NCBI GenBank assembly: GCA_964020975.1
Contig: OZ026628.1
Coordinates: 17,792,240 to 17,856,239, forward strand
DNA length: 64,000 nucleotides
Direction: 5' to 3'
Origin: Hermodice carunculata
Taxonomy: Eukaryota > Annelida > Polychaeta > Eunicida > Amphinomidae
The position numbers and the translations under genes were made by a program. This document shows, piece by piece, positions 36,585 to 46,357 of the stretch (positions are counted from its first letter, which is position 1; the number at the start of each line of letters is the position of its first letter). A model generated the notes under the pieces. It saw nothing but the letters and a program-made list of their open reading frames with translations. It did not search any database and was not told the origin of the DNA.

Positions 36585-38557
36585 TTACCTTTGTCTTTGG
36601 CGGAAGCTGACAGAGTTTTCTTTGTGCCCCTTAAACGAATCTTCACAATATAGGGTGACCTTGTTCAATGGAAGTAAGTCACATTTCTTCAATCATTAAG
36701 TTACACCTGTTGCTTGATGATATGTCAAAATATTAATTAAAATGATCAAATGTATTTCTCTATAAACCAGACAATGTAATTAGAGGCTCAAACCTGACAG
36801 GTGGAAGGAGGAAGAATCTTTCCACCCTCACTCCCCCCCCCCCACCCCCACTTTTCATCAAAGTTAGTCGAGGAGGTCGAGGCAGCGCAACGCCCGAGGC
36901 CATGGGTGGGTCCGGAAAGGGGCCCTTGTTGGGGATGAGTTAGAAATAGTGCATTTTTGTGCATATTTGGACTCGCATATCCATGATCAAGTTAAGGGTT
37001 GCATATGACTATCAAATAGACCCAAATTTGTATCCTGTACCACAAAAAGAGCCCGCAATATAATGACTACAAGCATCGTATGACAAAGAAACACCTTCTC
37101 TCTCTCTCTTTTTTTACAAATGACAGTACAGCTGCATTTATTTTGAAAATTATAAATATACAAAAGGGTTGTGATAATTTATAAACATTTTTATTTTAAT
37201 TTTACTGGATTGTCTGGCGGTACGTACTAGTACAAACACGCAGCCTGAGATTCTCTTTAGTTTATGATTATAGCGAGAGAATAAAGTTCTTAATTGGGAC
37301 GGTTCAAACATCTATCAAAACAGGCGATCCCCCGCTCCAAACTGAAGAGTTGAAGCCTCTGGTTTTTTTTTAAGCATGTGAATCTTGAGGTTGCACCCCT
37401 AAATTGGCCACAGAGGGCAGCACAAAGGTATAATCGAATGACCAGCACTGTAGGATTTGGCTTGACCAGAGTGGTGGAATTTGTGGCAGGCTCAAATCTG
37501 TTGCATATAATTTTAATTCAGATTTTGCCATCACAAAATAGAGTGATTTGAATAATTAATTTTGCGCATAATTTTTTTCCGGGTGGTCGGAAATTTAAAA
37601 CTGATATTGGGTGCGGCCAAGTGAAAATCCAACATGATCGCGTTCAGGTGGGGCAAAGTCAAAAGTTTGATGGTCATCATATATGTTAATGCCTCTTATT
37701 TTGTGAGGCAGACTTGAACTTAATTGGTGAGCATAGTCTTCATTAAAGTTAAAGCTCTTACTCTGAGATACGCCAGGATGTGTTATAATGGCCGCCTGTG
37801 GGAAATTCAATTTAGTGGTGCCACCTTGACTTGTGATGTGCAAGCCGATCAGTTTTGGCCACGTGCCACTGTGTACATCCGGTTGCACATGCGTACATGG
37901 TCGGCATGAGTGAGCAATGGCTTCTTCGTTAGTAAGAGCAAGGAGTCTATAATAGACTGCTTGGTAAGAGCTCCGCATTATGAGAGATTGACATTGAACT
38001 TTGCAACATTTAACAACATACCGGAACAAAAACTGTGAGTTGTATGTAAACCTCAAGCGGTAAGAGACAGTTTGAAGTGTCATCTTATTCTCTCAGACTC
38101 AGCTGGCTACAGCCTACAGGCTGCAGCTATGACCATGGACCTAGCCTAGGCTTGGTCCTGGGCTTGGCACAGCCAGCTTGCTCCCGTAAAATACATGAAA
38201 GGTTTTGCCTGGTGCTGACTGGAGATAGCGTGATGACAAGGTAGTTGGCCTAATAGTAATAGTATGGAACATCAGTAATGCCCCATACTACACTAGTACT
38301 GCTACTGCTAACCCGGTTGTTTCTGATAGGTTGTTGAAAATCCATACAAAAACGCAGTCGCGGCTGTGTTCCTGAATCCACCACCGATTCCCTGACGGAA
38401 TAAGGCACTAATCCAGAAAATCACTGATCACTGAAGTGTCACGGGAAGTGAAGTGAAGGGGTGGTGTATTCCGAAGAACGGGGGTCACAACTTTTTGGAG
38501 TAAGTTACAGTAACTACACAAACATGCCCTCCCTCTGGCTGATGTTCCCACTATACC
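36585..38557. other. Copy 2 flank; contains a 0.47-kb segment absent from copy 1
   Basis: 36585-37365 and 37840-38360 match copy 1. The segment 37366-37840 is missing there, and its ends show no clear inverted or direct repeats to me. 38360-38557 has no match in copy 1. No gene. Confidence 0.5.
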
Positions 38558-38780
38558 CACAGGGGCAACCAGCAGAATGTCTGAATGGTTGTCATCATAC
38601 TCTGGTCGATACGAACCCATTCATACTGACCGGCAAAGACTCTCAAAGTCATTGTCCACTAAAAATACTGATAAAGGTCAGCAGTATTTTGGGTGGACAG
38701 TGACTTTGGTGGTCAGTATGAATGGGTTTGTATCGACCAGAATATGATTGATGACAACTATTCTGCTGGTTGCCCCTGTG
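38558..38780. repeat. Large hairpin (inverted repeat, arms about 105 bp)
   Basis: ACAGGGGCAACCAGCAGAAT, GGTCGATACGAACCCATTCA and GTCATTGTCCAC at the left return inverted as GTGGACAGTGAC, TGAATGGGTTTGTATCGACC and ATTCTGCTGGTTGCCCCTGT at the right. The loop is only about 8-10 bases, near AATACTGATAAAGG. Absent from copy 1. Either a foldback MITE or a source of hairpin RNA. Confidence 0.85.
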
Positions 38781-38854
38781 ACTAACCAGCAGTACCAGAG
38801 GTTTGGTGTCCCCCAACGTATATTTGTTGGGGGAGGGGGGGGGGGGGGCAGGGA

Positions 38855-38985
38855 ACTGCCCTTACGGCAGCTGCAGCATAACTTGCCAGGCAGTGTCAGA
38901 ACCACTAACTTAAAACTATAGGCATGTTTGTACTTGAACGAAAGCTCTTTTCATGAAGAGTTTAAATATGGCCTGGTGCACATGA
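38855..38985. mobile_element. Half copy of the TTAA-type hairpin MITE at 39840
   Basis: GCCCTTACGGCAGCTGCAGC, ACTTGCCAGGCAGTG and GAAAGCTCTTTTCATGAAGA are shared with 39900-40005. The left arm is missing next to a G tract at 38831-38848. Confidence 0.7.
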
Positions 38986-39835
38986 AAGTGTGACATTTTG
39001 GTAGAAAATAAAGTTTCTGTTAGACATTTTATTTTGGGTAAAAATTTATGCTTATGTATCATGAATCTCAAAAGAAAATACAATTGGGACTTTCATACAT
39101 ATATTTGGTTTTAAAATTTTTCATCATTGCAACATATAGCCTTAAATTATAGAAAAGAACCTTTCTACCTAGATGCAGTCCAGTGATTGGCAGATGCACC
39201 TATATGTTTACATGAATTGTTAAAGTCTGTTCAGGGAACCCCTATTGGCCCTCAAATGTATTTTTCTAACCTACTTGGACTTCAAATTTCTTTTTATTTA
39301 TCAGTTTTGATGCCTTTTGGTGTTAAAATTAATTATGTGAAAGCTTATATGACATTTCCTGTGCTAAGTATTATGCCCAAAAATTAAAAGGTTTCTCTTT
39401 GTACTTACATTTTAGACCCTGGGGAGTTGCCATGTCAGGTTTTGTTTCAAATGATTTTTCTACTTTGGAGATACACAGGGTCAAAATTAAATTTTAATTT
39501 AGGATTGAAGCTGTTATGGTTGGGACATGTGCAACCTCCCAGAAGAAGTGATTCTTTCTCTTCTATAAGTTTAATGTGTATAATGTTTGATTGGTGTTTT
39601 GCAGTAAAACAATATTTACTATGCACATAAGTTACAAATCATTGGTAATGAGACACAGCAATAAATCCAGAGCCACTGAAGTTCTGGAGCATGATCTTGT
39701 GCTTGTTATCCACCACTATAACATCAAATTGTAGAAGTCTTGTGCAGTATTTGTGACCCCAGAGAAATCACAACAATAAATGGAACAAATGGAAATGGAA
39801 CTGCCCATACACACCCTTTATTGGATTAACTCATT
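38986..39835. other. Copy 2-specific stretch without a gene
   Basis: AT-rich, with no domain-bearing ORF and no recognised repeat. Confidence 0.45.
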
Positions 39836-40078
39836 CCATGCTATGGTCACAGACCCTGGCCAGTGGTTCTGGCACTGCCTGGCAAGTCATGCTGCAGCTG
39901 CCCTTACGGCAGCTGCAGCGTAACTTGCCAGGCAGTGCCAGAACCACTAACTTAAAACTATAGGCATATTTGTACTTGAACGAAAGCTCTTTTCATGAAG
40001 AGTTTAAATATATGCAATTGTCGACTTAAATGTAGGTCAATATATGGAAAAATCAGGGACTGGTATGGATTGAGTTAA
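39836..40078. mobile_element. TTAA-flanked hairpin MITE (235 bp)
   Basis: TTAA at 39836-39839 and 40075-40078. Ends are CTCATTCCATGC and TATGGATTGAG (inverted). Interior palindrome: GGTTCTGGCACTGCCTGGCA pairs with TGCCAGGCAGTGCCAGAACC around GCAGCTGCCCTTACGGCAGC. TTAA duplication is the piggyBac signature. Confidence 0.75.
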
Positions 40079-40687
40079 AAGAAATATATCATAGTGGGGG
40101 AAACACCCAACGCTCCCGTTGGTTGGAGTACAAGAAAAAAGTGAAAGTTTGATAACAACAAGTCAATCAAATAACAAACCAATACGGCACCACAAACACT
40201 ACAGATTGACCAAAAATTTTCAGACATCCATTGCGAAATATACAGGTACTTTATAAAGTCAAAAGTGTAAGAAGTTCTTCTAAAAGGAAGTTTTAGTAAT
40301 AAATCTTGGGTAGAGAAAATTAATGTTCTGAGGGGTAGCAAGGTATTCTATAGTTTTGCCAATTTCCATACACATACATATTTTTCCTTGGAAAAATGTG
40401 TATGTGTTTTTGGTTATGTGATCAAATTATGTGGGCGACTTATAAGCCCAAGAGGGCTGGGTACTATGATCTTGTTATTTTAGTTCACATTATTGTAATA
40501 TTTATGAACAATTAAGTTAATTTTAAAAAAATCAAACTCAATCAACATTCAAATCTTCGTGCCATTTTAATAAAAAAGAAAATCAATCAAGATTCAAATT
40601 TTGTAACATGTAAGACAGTGCAGGTATGTGATTGTCCTCAGTAAGCTATTAACATTGTGCTATGTGTGTGAAATTCAAAAACTATAT

Positions 40688-40927
40688 TTAACCCTTTCCC
40701 CCTTGAATTAAGACAGAGTCAACAGCTTTCCTTAGAATGGGTTGGGCACTAAGTGCCCAACCCATGCCAAGGAAAGCTGTTGAGCTGGGGCATGTGGTCT
40801 TGATTAGTCTCATGTACATTTCTCAGTCAAATTGTTTTTCATAACTGTTGAAATTAGTTGAAAACACTGAAGCAGACGACATTTGACCACCAGCCGGTTT
40901 TGGCCGGTTTGATGGGGAAAGGGTTAA
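40688..40927. mobile_element. TTAA-flanked hairpin MITE (232 bp) with empty site in copy 1
   Basis: TTAA at 40688-40691 and 40924-40927 around CCCTTTCCCCC...GGGGAAAGGG. Copy 1 has TATATTTAACAGTAATTT at the same place (about 16858), one TTAA only. Interior hairpin: ATGGGTTGGGCACT / AGTGCCCAACCCAT. Terminal CCC/GGG plus TTAA is piggyBac-like. Confidence 0.85.
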
Positions 40928-41265
40928 CAATTATTAGGCCAGCAACATATTCTGTCACCATGCCCATGTGCTGGAAGAGCATCATGAAAATAAGAGCACA
41001 GCCTGACAGGATCTCATTTGGCCTAGAAGGGGCCTCGTGCTTCGGTTAACTCAGTGTGAGTAGGCCCATACGAGACTTGTCCAGTAAGCACCACCCTGCC
41101 TTTGTCCATAAAATCAGTAAATAAGGCCAACAGCTATTAAAGAAGGTTGATATCCTACTCACTAGTGTCATACGTCTTCAACATCTTTGAATAGGCTAAG
41201 TAACATCACAAAATGTTTGGTCTGCAGTGGCTCAAGTGACGGCCTCACTGCTAATGTTCACATTT
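40928..41265. other. Junction region of copies 2 and 3
   Basis: Up to about 40990 homologous with 18047-18099, then no recognised feature. Confidence 0.45.
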
Positions 41266-41365
41266 ATGTCGGGTGCCAACTCAGACATATTGCTAAAGTG
41301 TGTGAGTCAACACACACTTTTCTGTTTTTCCTAAAATTCTTTCTTTCTTTCTTTCTTTCTTTTTT

Positions 41366-41408
<43 letters not shown>

Positions 41409-41973
41409 CTTTCTTTCTTTCTTTCTTTCTTGAAAAATTTAAAAGTTGAATATCTCTAAAACTATTGTACATAGAGATGCCATTCCAACTTCAATTTATA
41501 GGTTTGTGGTAAAGCTGCATCCAATGAACCATGAACCAATGTTTTAGGATTTTAATTTATGCAAATTAGGTGAATATGCAAAATGTTAATATTTAATAGC
41601 TTCAAATCTATTATAGAGGTGCCATTCCTACTTCAATTTATGGGTTTGTGTCATTGCCCAATCCCTTTTACAATAAACCAAAGTTTTTCTAGGCTTAAAA
41701 TTCATGCAAATTAGACAAATACACACAATTAAAATGTTGAATAGCTTCAAAATCAGTATAGATAGTAGTTTCATTCAAACACCACTGTATAAGTTTGGGA
41801 AATGGCCACATCCCTTGAACCAAGAACCAAAGCTGAGCATTTTACTTTATAAAAATTAGGCTAATACACGAAATTTAAATTATGTTAAACAATGACAAAG
41901 TGTATCATTTCAAACTGTTCTCATTTTGAAGGCACCCAGACAGATTGCTGTCAAGCAAATCTTCTTTTCTAGT
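41266..41973 (+). mobile_element. F1-variant Helentron-like element
   Basis: Starts ATGTCGGGTGCCAACTCAGA, then a second hairpin GTGTGTGAGTCAACACAC, then (TTTC)n at 41339-41430. Core units share GAATAGCTTCAAA-like and CCATTCCAACTTCAATTTAT phrases. It ends GGCACCCAGACAGATTGCTG, CAAGCAAATCTTC and TTTTCTAG. GGGTGCC / GGCACCC are the subterminal inverted repeats. The core differs from other F1 copies. Confidence 0.8.
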
Positions 41974-42499
41974 TATATTATGGTTTCTCTGATCCAGTTG
42001 CTAGCTTCTGGAAAGCAAACTTAACACATGTAACACCAAGTACATTCAACATTTTCTTTGTCACATCCAGGCTTGGCACTAGAAAAATTTTACATCTGTA
42101 GCCAGTTTGGCTAAGGTAACATTAACCTCTTTAGCCAAATATGTTAGCCAAAATCACAATGCAAATTTGCATTTTGAAATTATGGTCAATATTAAATCCC
42201 AGTTATTAAGTGCAATATCATGAATTTGTACATATGAAAAGTGGAATAAATTATGAAATATTCATAGCTAGTTGGGCCAAAGCTTACAAATTACATGAAC
42301 CAAATCACCTTTTTAGGCACTGGCTATTTGGCCATGGGATAGTGCTACCAAAGACATCTGACAAGATTGTCAAGCTAGTTGCCTAGATTGAATTTGGTCC
42401 AAATGCTATAAACAATAACTCATTAAAAGATAAATGCTTGATTTTTCCTTCCTATGTACAATAAAATTTGCTCTTGTTTGCTTTGTGACAATATAAATT

Positions 42500-42510
42500 T
42501 TCTATTGCAG
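42500..42510 (+). promoter_or_regulatory. Splice acceptor of zinc-finger gene copy 3
   Basis: TTCTATTGCAG followed by ATAG, homologous to 3606 and 31096. Confidence 0.6.
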
Positions 42511-42899
42511 ATAGAAAGAATACCAAGTAGGTGTGGCAGTTGCTGGTTTGATGAGCTTCATTGAAGTGGAGAGTCTGCTGGGATAAACTTCATATGTATC
42601 ATTTGTGTGGGCTGTGTGCTCATGTAAGCCACAGTCACTGGTTTATACAATAGTGCCCCTCACTCGCCCTGTAATACCACAGTGATAAAAGCATCTGGAC
42701 CAATGATGTACATGTATTGAAGAGAAATTTCCTGGATACAAAGCCCAAAGAGAAGTAGACCCAGTGTTCAACAGATGAGGAAAGTTGCACCAAATAATGG
42801 TGGAAGAACTATATGTGAACTGATACACACTGGAATTTATAGGCCTGCAATTGCACATGTAATGCAAGATTTCATGTAAATTAAAAAAAAAAAAAAAAA

Positions 42900-43537
42900 A
42901 ACTTTCACAGATGAAAAACTGTACCAATGGACACTGTGTCATAAACTGTTTGCAGAGAGTTATACTGTAAACAGACACATGAAAAGTCACACTGGGGAGA
43001 AACTATACAAGTGCACAACATCTGGTAAAGGGTTTGTAGAAAATGATACTTTAAGCAGACATCTAAGAACTAACACTGGTGAGAAACCATGTAAGTGGAT
43101 GTCAACAGTTTAGACTCCACAGTATTTTTTGAAGCCATGTATGTACTTGCACAGGTGAAAAAACATATAAATGTACAGTAGTCCCTGTCACGAGAGACCC
43201 CTGTTGTGAGAGACCACCCTCTCATGACAGACCGCTTTTCAGAATCCCAAGTCCCATACTTCCCATGTTAATATACCTGTCATGAAAGACCACCTGTCTT
43301 ATAAGACCACTTTTTTGTCGCTGTAGGGGTGGTCTCTGGTGACAGGGACCACTAATAAGTTTGGTGCTGGATTTGCACAGACTATTACTTTAATACAGGT
43401 CAGAAACCGCATCAGTGTGGCACGTATGGGTCAGCATTTGCACAAAAAAGTGCCTTAAAACAGCATATCCGTACTCGCACTGAAAGCATTCCAGTGTAAA
43501 ACGTGGTGCATGCTTTGCATGCAATATTAAGCTGAGG
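42900..43537 (+). pseudogene. Decayed N-terminal fingers of copy 3
   Basis: Remnants read LYQWTLCHKLFAESYTVNRH and LYKCTTSGKGFVENDTLSRH (first and second Cys ligands changed), matching fingers 1-2 of copy 2. A third start, KPCKWMSTV, ends in a stop near 43110. After the MITE at 43176, another relic QKPHQCGTYGSAFAQKSALK runs to a stop near 43497. A poly-A run precedes the fingers at 42883-42900, and the MKP start seen in copies 1 and 2 is gone. The host gene has therefore lost at least four fingers and now probably starts at 43538. Confidence 0.8.
43174..43354. mobile_element. TA-flanked MITE inside a zinc-finger codon block
   Basis: TA at 43174-43175 and 43353-43354. Arms are CAGTAGTCCCTGTCACGAGA and CTGGTGACAGGGACCAC. 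Internal GAGAGACCACC and GGTGGTCTC repeats make the 177-bp body foldable. It interrupts the finger sequence AAACATATAAATG, which in copies 1 and 2 continues TGACATATGTG. TA duplication suggests a Tc1/mariner-mobilised element. Confidence 0.8.
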
Positions 43538-45100
43538 ATGCACTTGATAACTCACAGAGGTGAGAAACCATACCAGTGTACAACATGTGGGGCTGGTTTT
43601 GCTCAGAATATTTCTTTAAAGAAGCATATGAGAAGTCACACAGATGAGAAACCATACCAGTTTACAACATGTGGGGTTGGTTTGGAAGAGAGCATTACAT
43701 TACAGGAGGGAATGGGAACGCACACAGGTGAGAAACCATACCAGTGTACAACATGTGGTAGAGGGTTTCGTAAAAGCCGTCAACTCAAGAGGCACATGAG
43801 AAGCCACACCAATGACAAACCATATCAGTGCACAACATGTAATGCAACATTTGTTCAGAGAGTTGATCTGGTGAGGCACGTGAGAACTCACACAGGTGAG
43901 AAACCATACCAGTGTACAACGTGTGGGGCAGCTTTTGCACAGAATGTTTCCTTAAAGAAGCATATGAGAACTCACACAGGCGAGAAACCATACAATTGTA
44001 CATTATGTGGGGCTGCTTTTGCACAGAAAATATCATTAAAGGAGCATACGAGAACTCACACAGGTGAGAAGCCCTACCAGTGCACAGTATGTTGCAGAGC
44101 GTTTTCTAAGAGAAGTCAACTTACAAGGCATACAAGAACTCACACAGGTGAGAAGCCCTACCAATGCACCACGTGTAATGTAAAATTTGTTCAAAAAGTT
44201 GATTTGGTAAGACATATGAGAACTCACACGGGTGAGAAACCATATGAGTGCACAATATGTGGGGCAGCTTTTGCAAGGAATAGTACGTTAAAGAAGCATG
44301 TGAGAACTCACACAGACCACAAACCACACCAGTGTACAGCACGCTTCAAGAGTGGTAAACATAACACAACCATGGATGACCTCAATGATGTGGCTGGAAC
44401 TGTATCTGGCGAGGATTTTTGTGCAAATGAAAAATCTGCTTATGTCACACTTAAATCTGAAACACTAAATACAAGCATGATAGTTCAGTATGAGCCTCTT
44501 ACAGACATGCAGAAAGTGTCTGTTTTTGTTAAGTCTGCAGAACAAGGTACATATATGATAGTTATGCCAGAAGTAAACCCTTATGAGTGCTCCACTTGTG
44601 GGGAAATGTTTTCCAACAAGGACCTCTTTGATATACATATGATAAGTCACAGAGACGAGAAGCCATGCAAATGTGCATCCTGTGGTGTGCTGTTTGAACC
44701 CTCCCCTGATACACGTACATGTAAGGTAAGCCACACAGGCAATCAATACTACAGGTGTCCAATGTGTGATACAGGGTTAACAGACACGGTTGTTCAGTTC
44801 AGTGGAGGTTTGACTAGAAGGAACACCATGGGCTTAACAGTAAATGGTGATGAAAGTAAGACAAATGTTGAATCTTCCACACTTTGTACTCGCTCTGAAG
44901 GCTGTGATGTAAAGACAGTGACAGAACCAGCTACAACTGTGAACAATATGTTTGTCACTGTGAAATCTGAGGAACAAGACACATGTGTGACAGCTGCCCA
45001 AAATATATGTTCATTCAAGTGTATCTCTTGTGGTGTCGAGTTTAAAGATATTGACTCACTTGATGTACATGTTAAAAGTCACACAAGTGGGATGGTTTAA
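43538..45100 (+). CDS. C2H2 zinc-finger protein, tandem copy 3 (N-terminally shortened)
   Basis: A 520-residue protein. The Met lies within the helix of a lost finger (MHLITH). Eight good fingers and one relic follow to about residue 267; the relic QFTTCGVGLEESITLQEGMGTH has lost a Cys and a His. Contact helices are AQNISLKK, RKSRQLKR, VQRVDLVR, AQNVSLKK, AQKISLKE, SKRSQLTR, VQKVDLVR and ARNSTLKK, unlike copies 1 and 2. Similar pairs (AQN(I/V)SLKK, VQ(R/K)VDLVR) indicate internal finger duplication. The C-terminal half keeps the family plan: lone finger YECSTCGEMFSNKDLF, relic fingers, VKSEEQDTC (residues 475-483) and last finger FKCISCGVEFKDIDSL. Expression is likely to depend on the conserved upstream exon. 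The start codon is my inference and a non-coding fate is possible. Confidence 0.82.
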   Translation: MHLITHRGEKPYQCTTCGAGFAQNISLKKHMRSHTDEKPYQFTTCGVGLEESITLQEGMGTHTGEKPYQCTTCGRGFRKSRQLKRHMRSHTNDKPYQCTTCNATFVQRVDLVRHVRTHTGEKPYQCTTCGAAFAQNVSLKKHMRTHTGEKPYNCTLCGAAFAQKISLKEHTRTHTGEKPYQCTVCCRAFSKRSQLTRHTRTHTGEKPYQCTTCNVKFVQKVDLVRHMRTHTGEKPYECTICGAAFARNSTLKKHVRTHTDHKPHQCTARFKSGKHNTTMDDLNDVAGTVSGEDFCANEKSAYVTLKSETLNTSMIVQYEPLTDMQKVSVFVKSAEQGTYMIVMPEVNPYECSTCGEMFSNKDLFDIHMISHRDEKPCKCASCGVLFEPSPDTRTCKVSHTGNQYYRCPMCDTGLTDTVVQFSGGLTRRNTMGLTVNGDESKTNVESSTLCTRSEGCDVKTVTEPATTVNNMFVTVKSEEQDTCVTAAQNICSFKCISCGVEFKDIDSLDVHVKSHTSGMV

Positions 45101-45245
45101 AATAATGAACAGTATGCCATATAGTGTTTGGAAATAACTGAATAAGTGGCGGAGACAAAAAGCCATGCTTGTGTCTTTTGTGTGGTGTTGAGTTGAAGGA
45201 AACAGAAGGACTTACCAACATAAGCATGGAAATAAATAGAGAAGG

Positions 45246-45251
45246 AATAAA
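45246..45251 (+). promoter_or_regulatory. Candidate polyadenylation signal, copy 3
   Basis: AATAAA 145 bp after the stop; a second AATAAA starts at 45231. Just upstream of a TTAA MITE. Confidence 0.45.
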
Positions 45252-45263
45252 TTGCTGGAAATT

Positions 45264-45501
45264 TTAACCCTTAAAGTACTGATTTAAGACAGTCAACAGC
45301 TTTTCTTGAGGCACTTTTGCGCCCAATGCGTGCAAAGTGCCCCGAACAAAGCTGTTGACTAAGACTACTTTTCGCTTTAGACTAGGCTTGCTGGTGTTTG
45401 AATGAAAGGTATCTTCATGACGAATTTGAATCTTTTAACCATTATATGTTTAATGGTAATGAGAAAACAACTATAGCCGTGATTAGCACTCTAAGGGTTA
45501 A
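45264..45501. mobile_element. TTAA-flanked hairpin MITE (230 bp)
   Basis: TTAA at 45264-45267 and 45498-45501 around CCCTTAAAGTACTG...CACTCTAAGGG. Interior GTCAACAGCTTTTCTTGAGG pairs with the later CGAACAAAGCTGTTGAC. Same family as 40692-40923. Confidence 0.8.
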
Positions 45502-45946
45502 AGCTCTTGCTCCCCTGGGTGACAACTGGGAGCAAAATGCATGTTAACATTGAAGAACCAGAGTAACAATGGGATGAATGGATGGGTGGGGCTGAACATT
45601 TTTTTTATACCAGTGATGGGAATTATCAGCTGATCATCTTATTGTCAGAGCTTGTTCATGTAAATATACTAGTACATGTACTTTTCTTTGTTATACACTT
45701 AAATTTCAGTGTTTTCTGGCCCATTTCAGAGTTTTATACATTTTTATGGGCATTATAAGTCATACCTGTAGATGCATGTACTTGTAGCTGGGCAAAAATA
45801 AATTGATGTGATCACTCCCAAATGTACATGTAACTAGGGTATCAAGATCAATATATTCATTAGGTTATTAGTTTTTTTTTTTTTTTAATTTTTGGGAAGT
45901 GAATCATTCTCTCTCTCTTTCTCTCACTCTCCCTCTAATTCTCTTC

Positions 45947-46006
<60 letters not shown>

Positions 46007-46118
46007 TTCTCTCTCTCTTTCTCTCTCTCTCAACACTGAACTTAGAACTGTTAGGTGAAAAATGGGTTCTTCATTTCATACATCAGAGAACAAAAATATA
46101 AAGGAGAACTGAACAATC
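45502..46118. other. Spacer with CT-rich microsatellite
   Basis: No gene. A (CT)n tract with TTTCT interruptions lies at about 45909-46032. Confidence 0.6.
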
Positions 46119-46357
46119 TTAACCCTTTCAATGTCAAATTTTGGACTGAGTCAAGAGACTTTCTCAGTGCGCATTGGGTGCAATGTGCACAAAGAAAACC
46201 TGTTGACCTGGGATATCCTCTCTGAAAATATAGTCATGCTGGTACTTGAATGAAAGGTCTCTTTACAAGGAATACGAATCTGGCATGATAATTCAGACTA
46301 CATGTAGTTTGACTTGAGTGGATCAACTTAAGATGTGATTGGCACTGAAAGAATTAA
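46119..46357. mobile_element. TTAA-flanked MITE, decayed (231 bp)
   Basis: TTAA at 46119-46122 and 46354-46357. Starts CCCTTTCAATGTC and ends GGCACTGAAAGAA. Keeps GGTACTTGAATGAAAGGTCT, comparable to the member at 45268. The right CCC/GGG end has drifted. Confidence 0.7.

Larger units (their letters stand above)
30553..40990 (+). repeat. Segmental duplication, copy 2
   Basis: Aligned with copy 1 (see 3155) and, at its left end, with copy 3 (TATGGTTTCTCTGATC at 30560 and 41988). Confidence 0.85.
41978..45265 (+). repeat. Segmental duplication, copy 3
   Basis: From TATGGTTTCTCTGATC through the zinc-finger exon. The left boundary is immediately after the F1-variant element. Homology to copies 1 and 2 covers upstream sequence, acceptor, leader, fingers and C-terminus, and fades soon after the stop. 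Confidence 0.85.
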
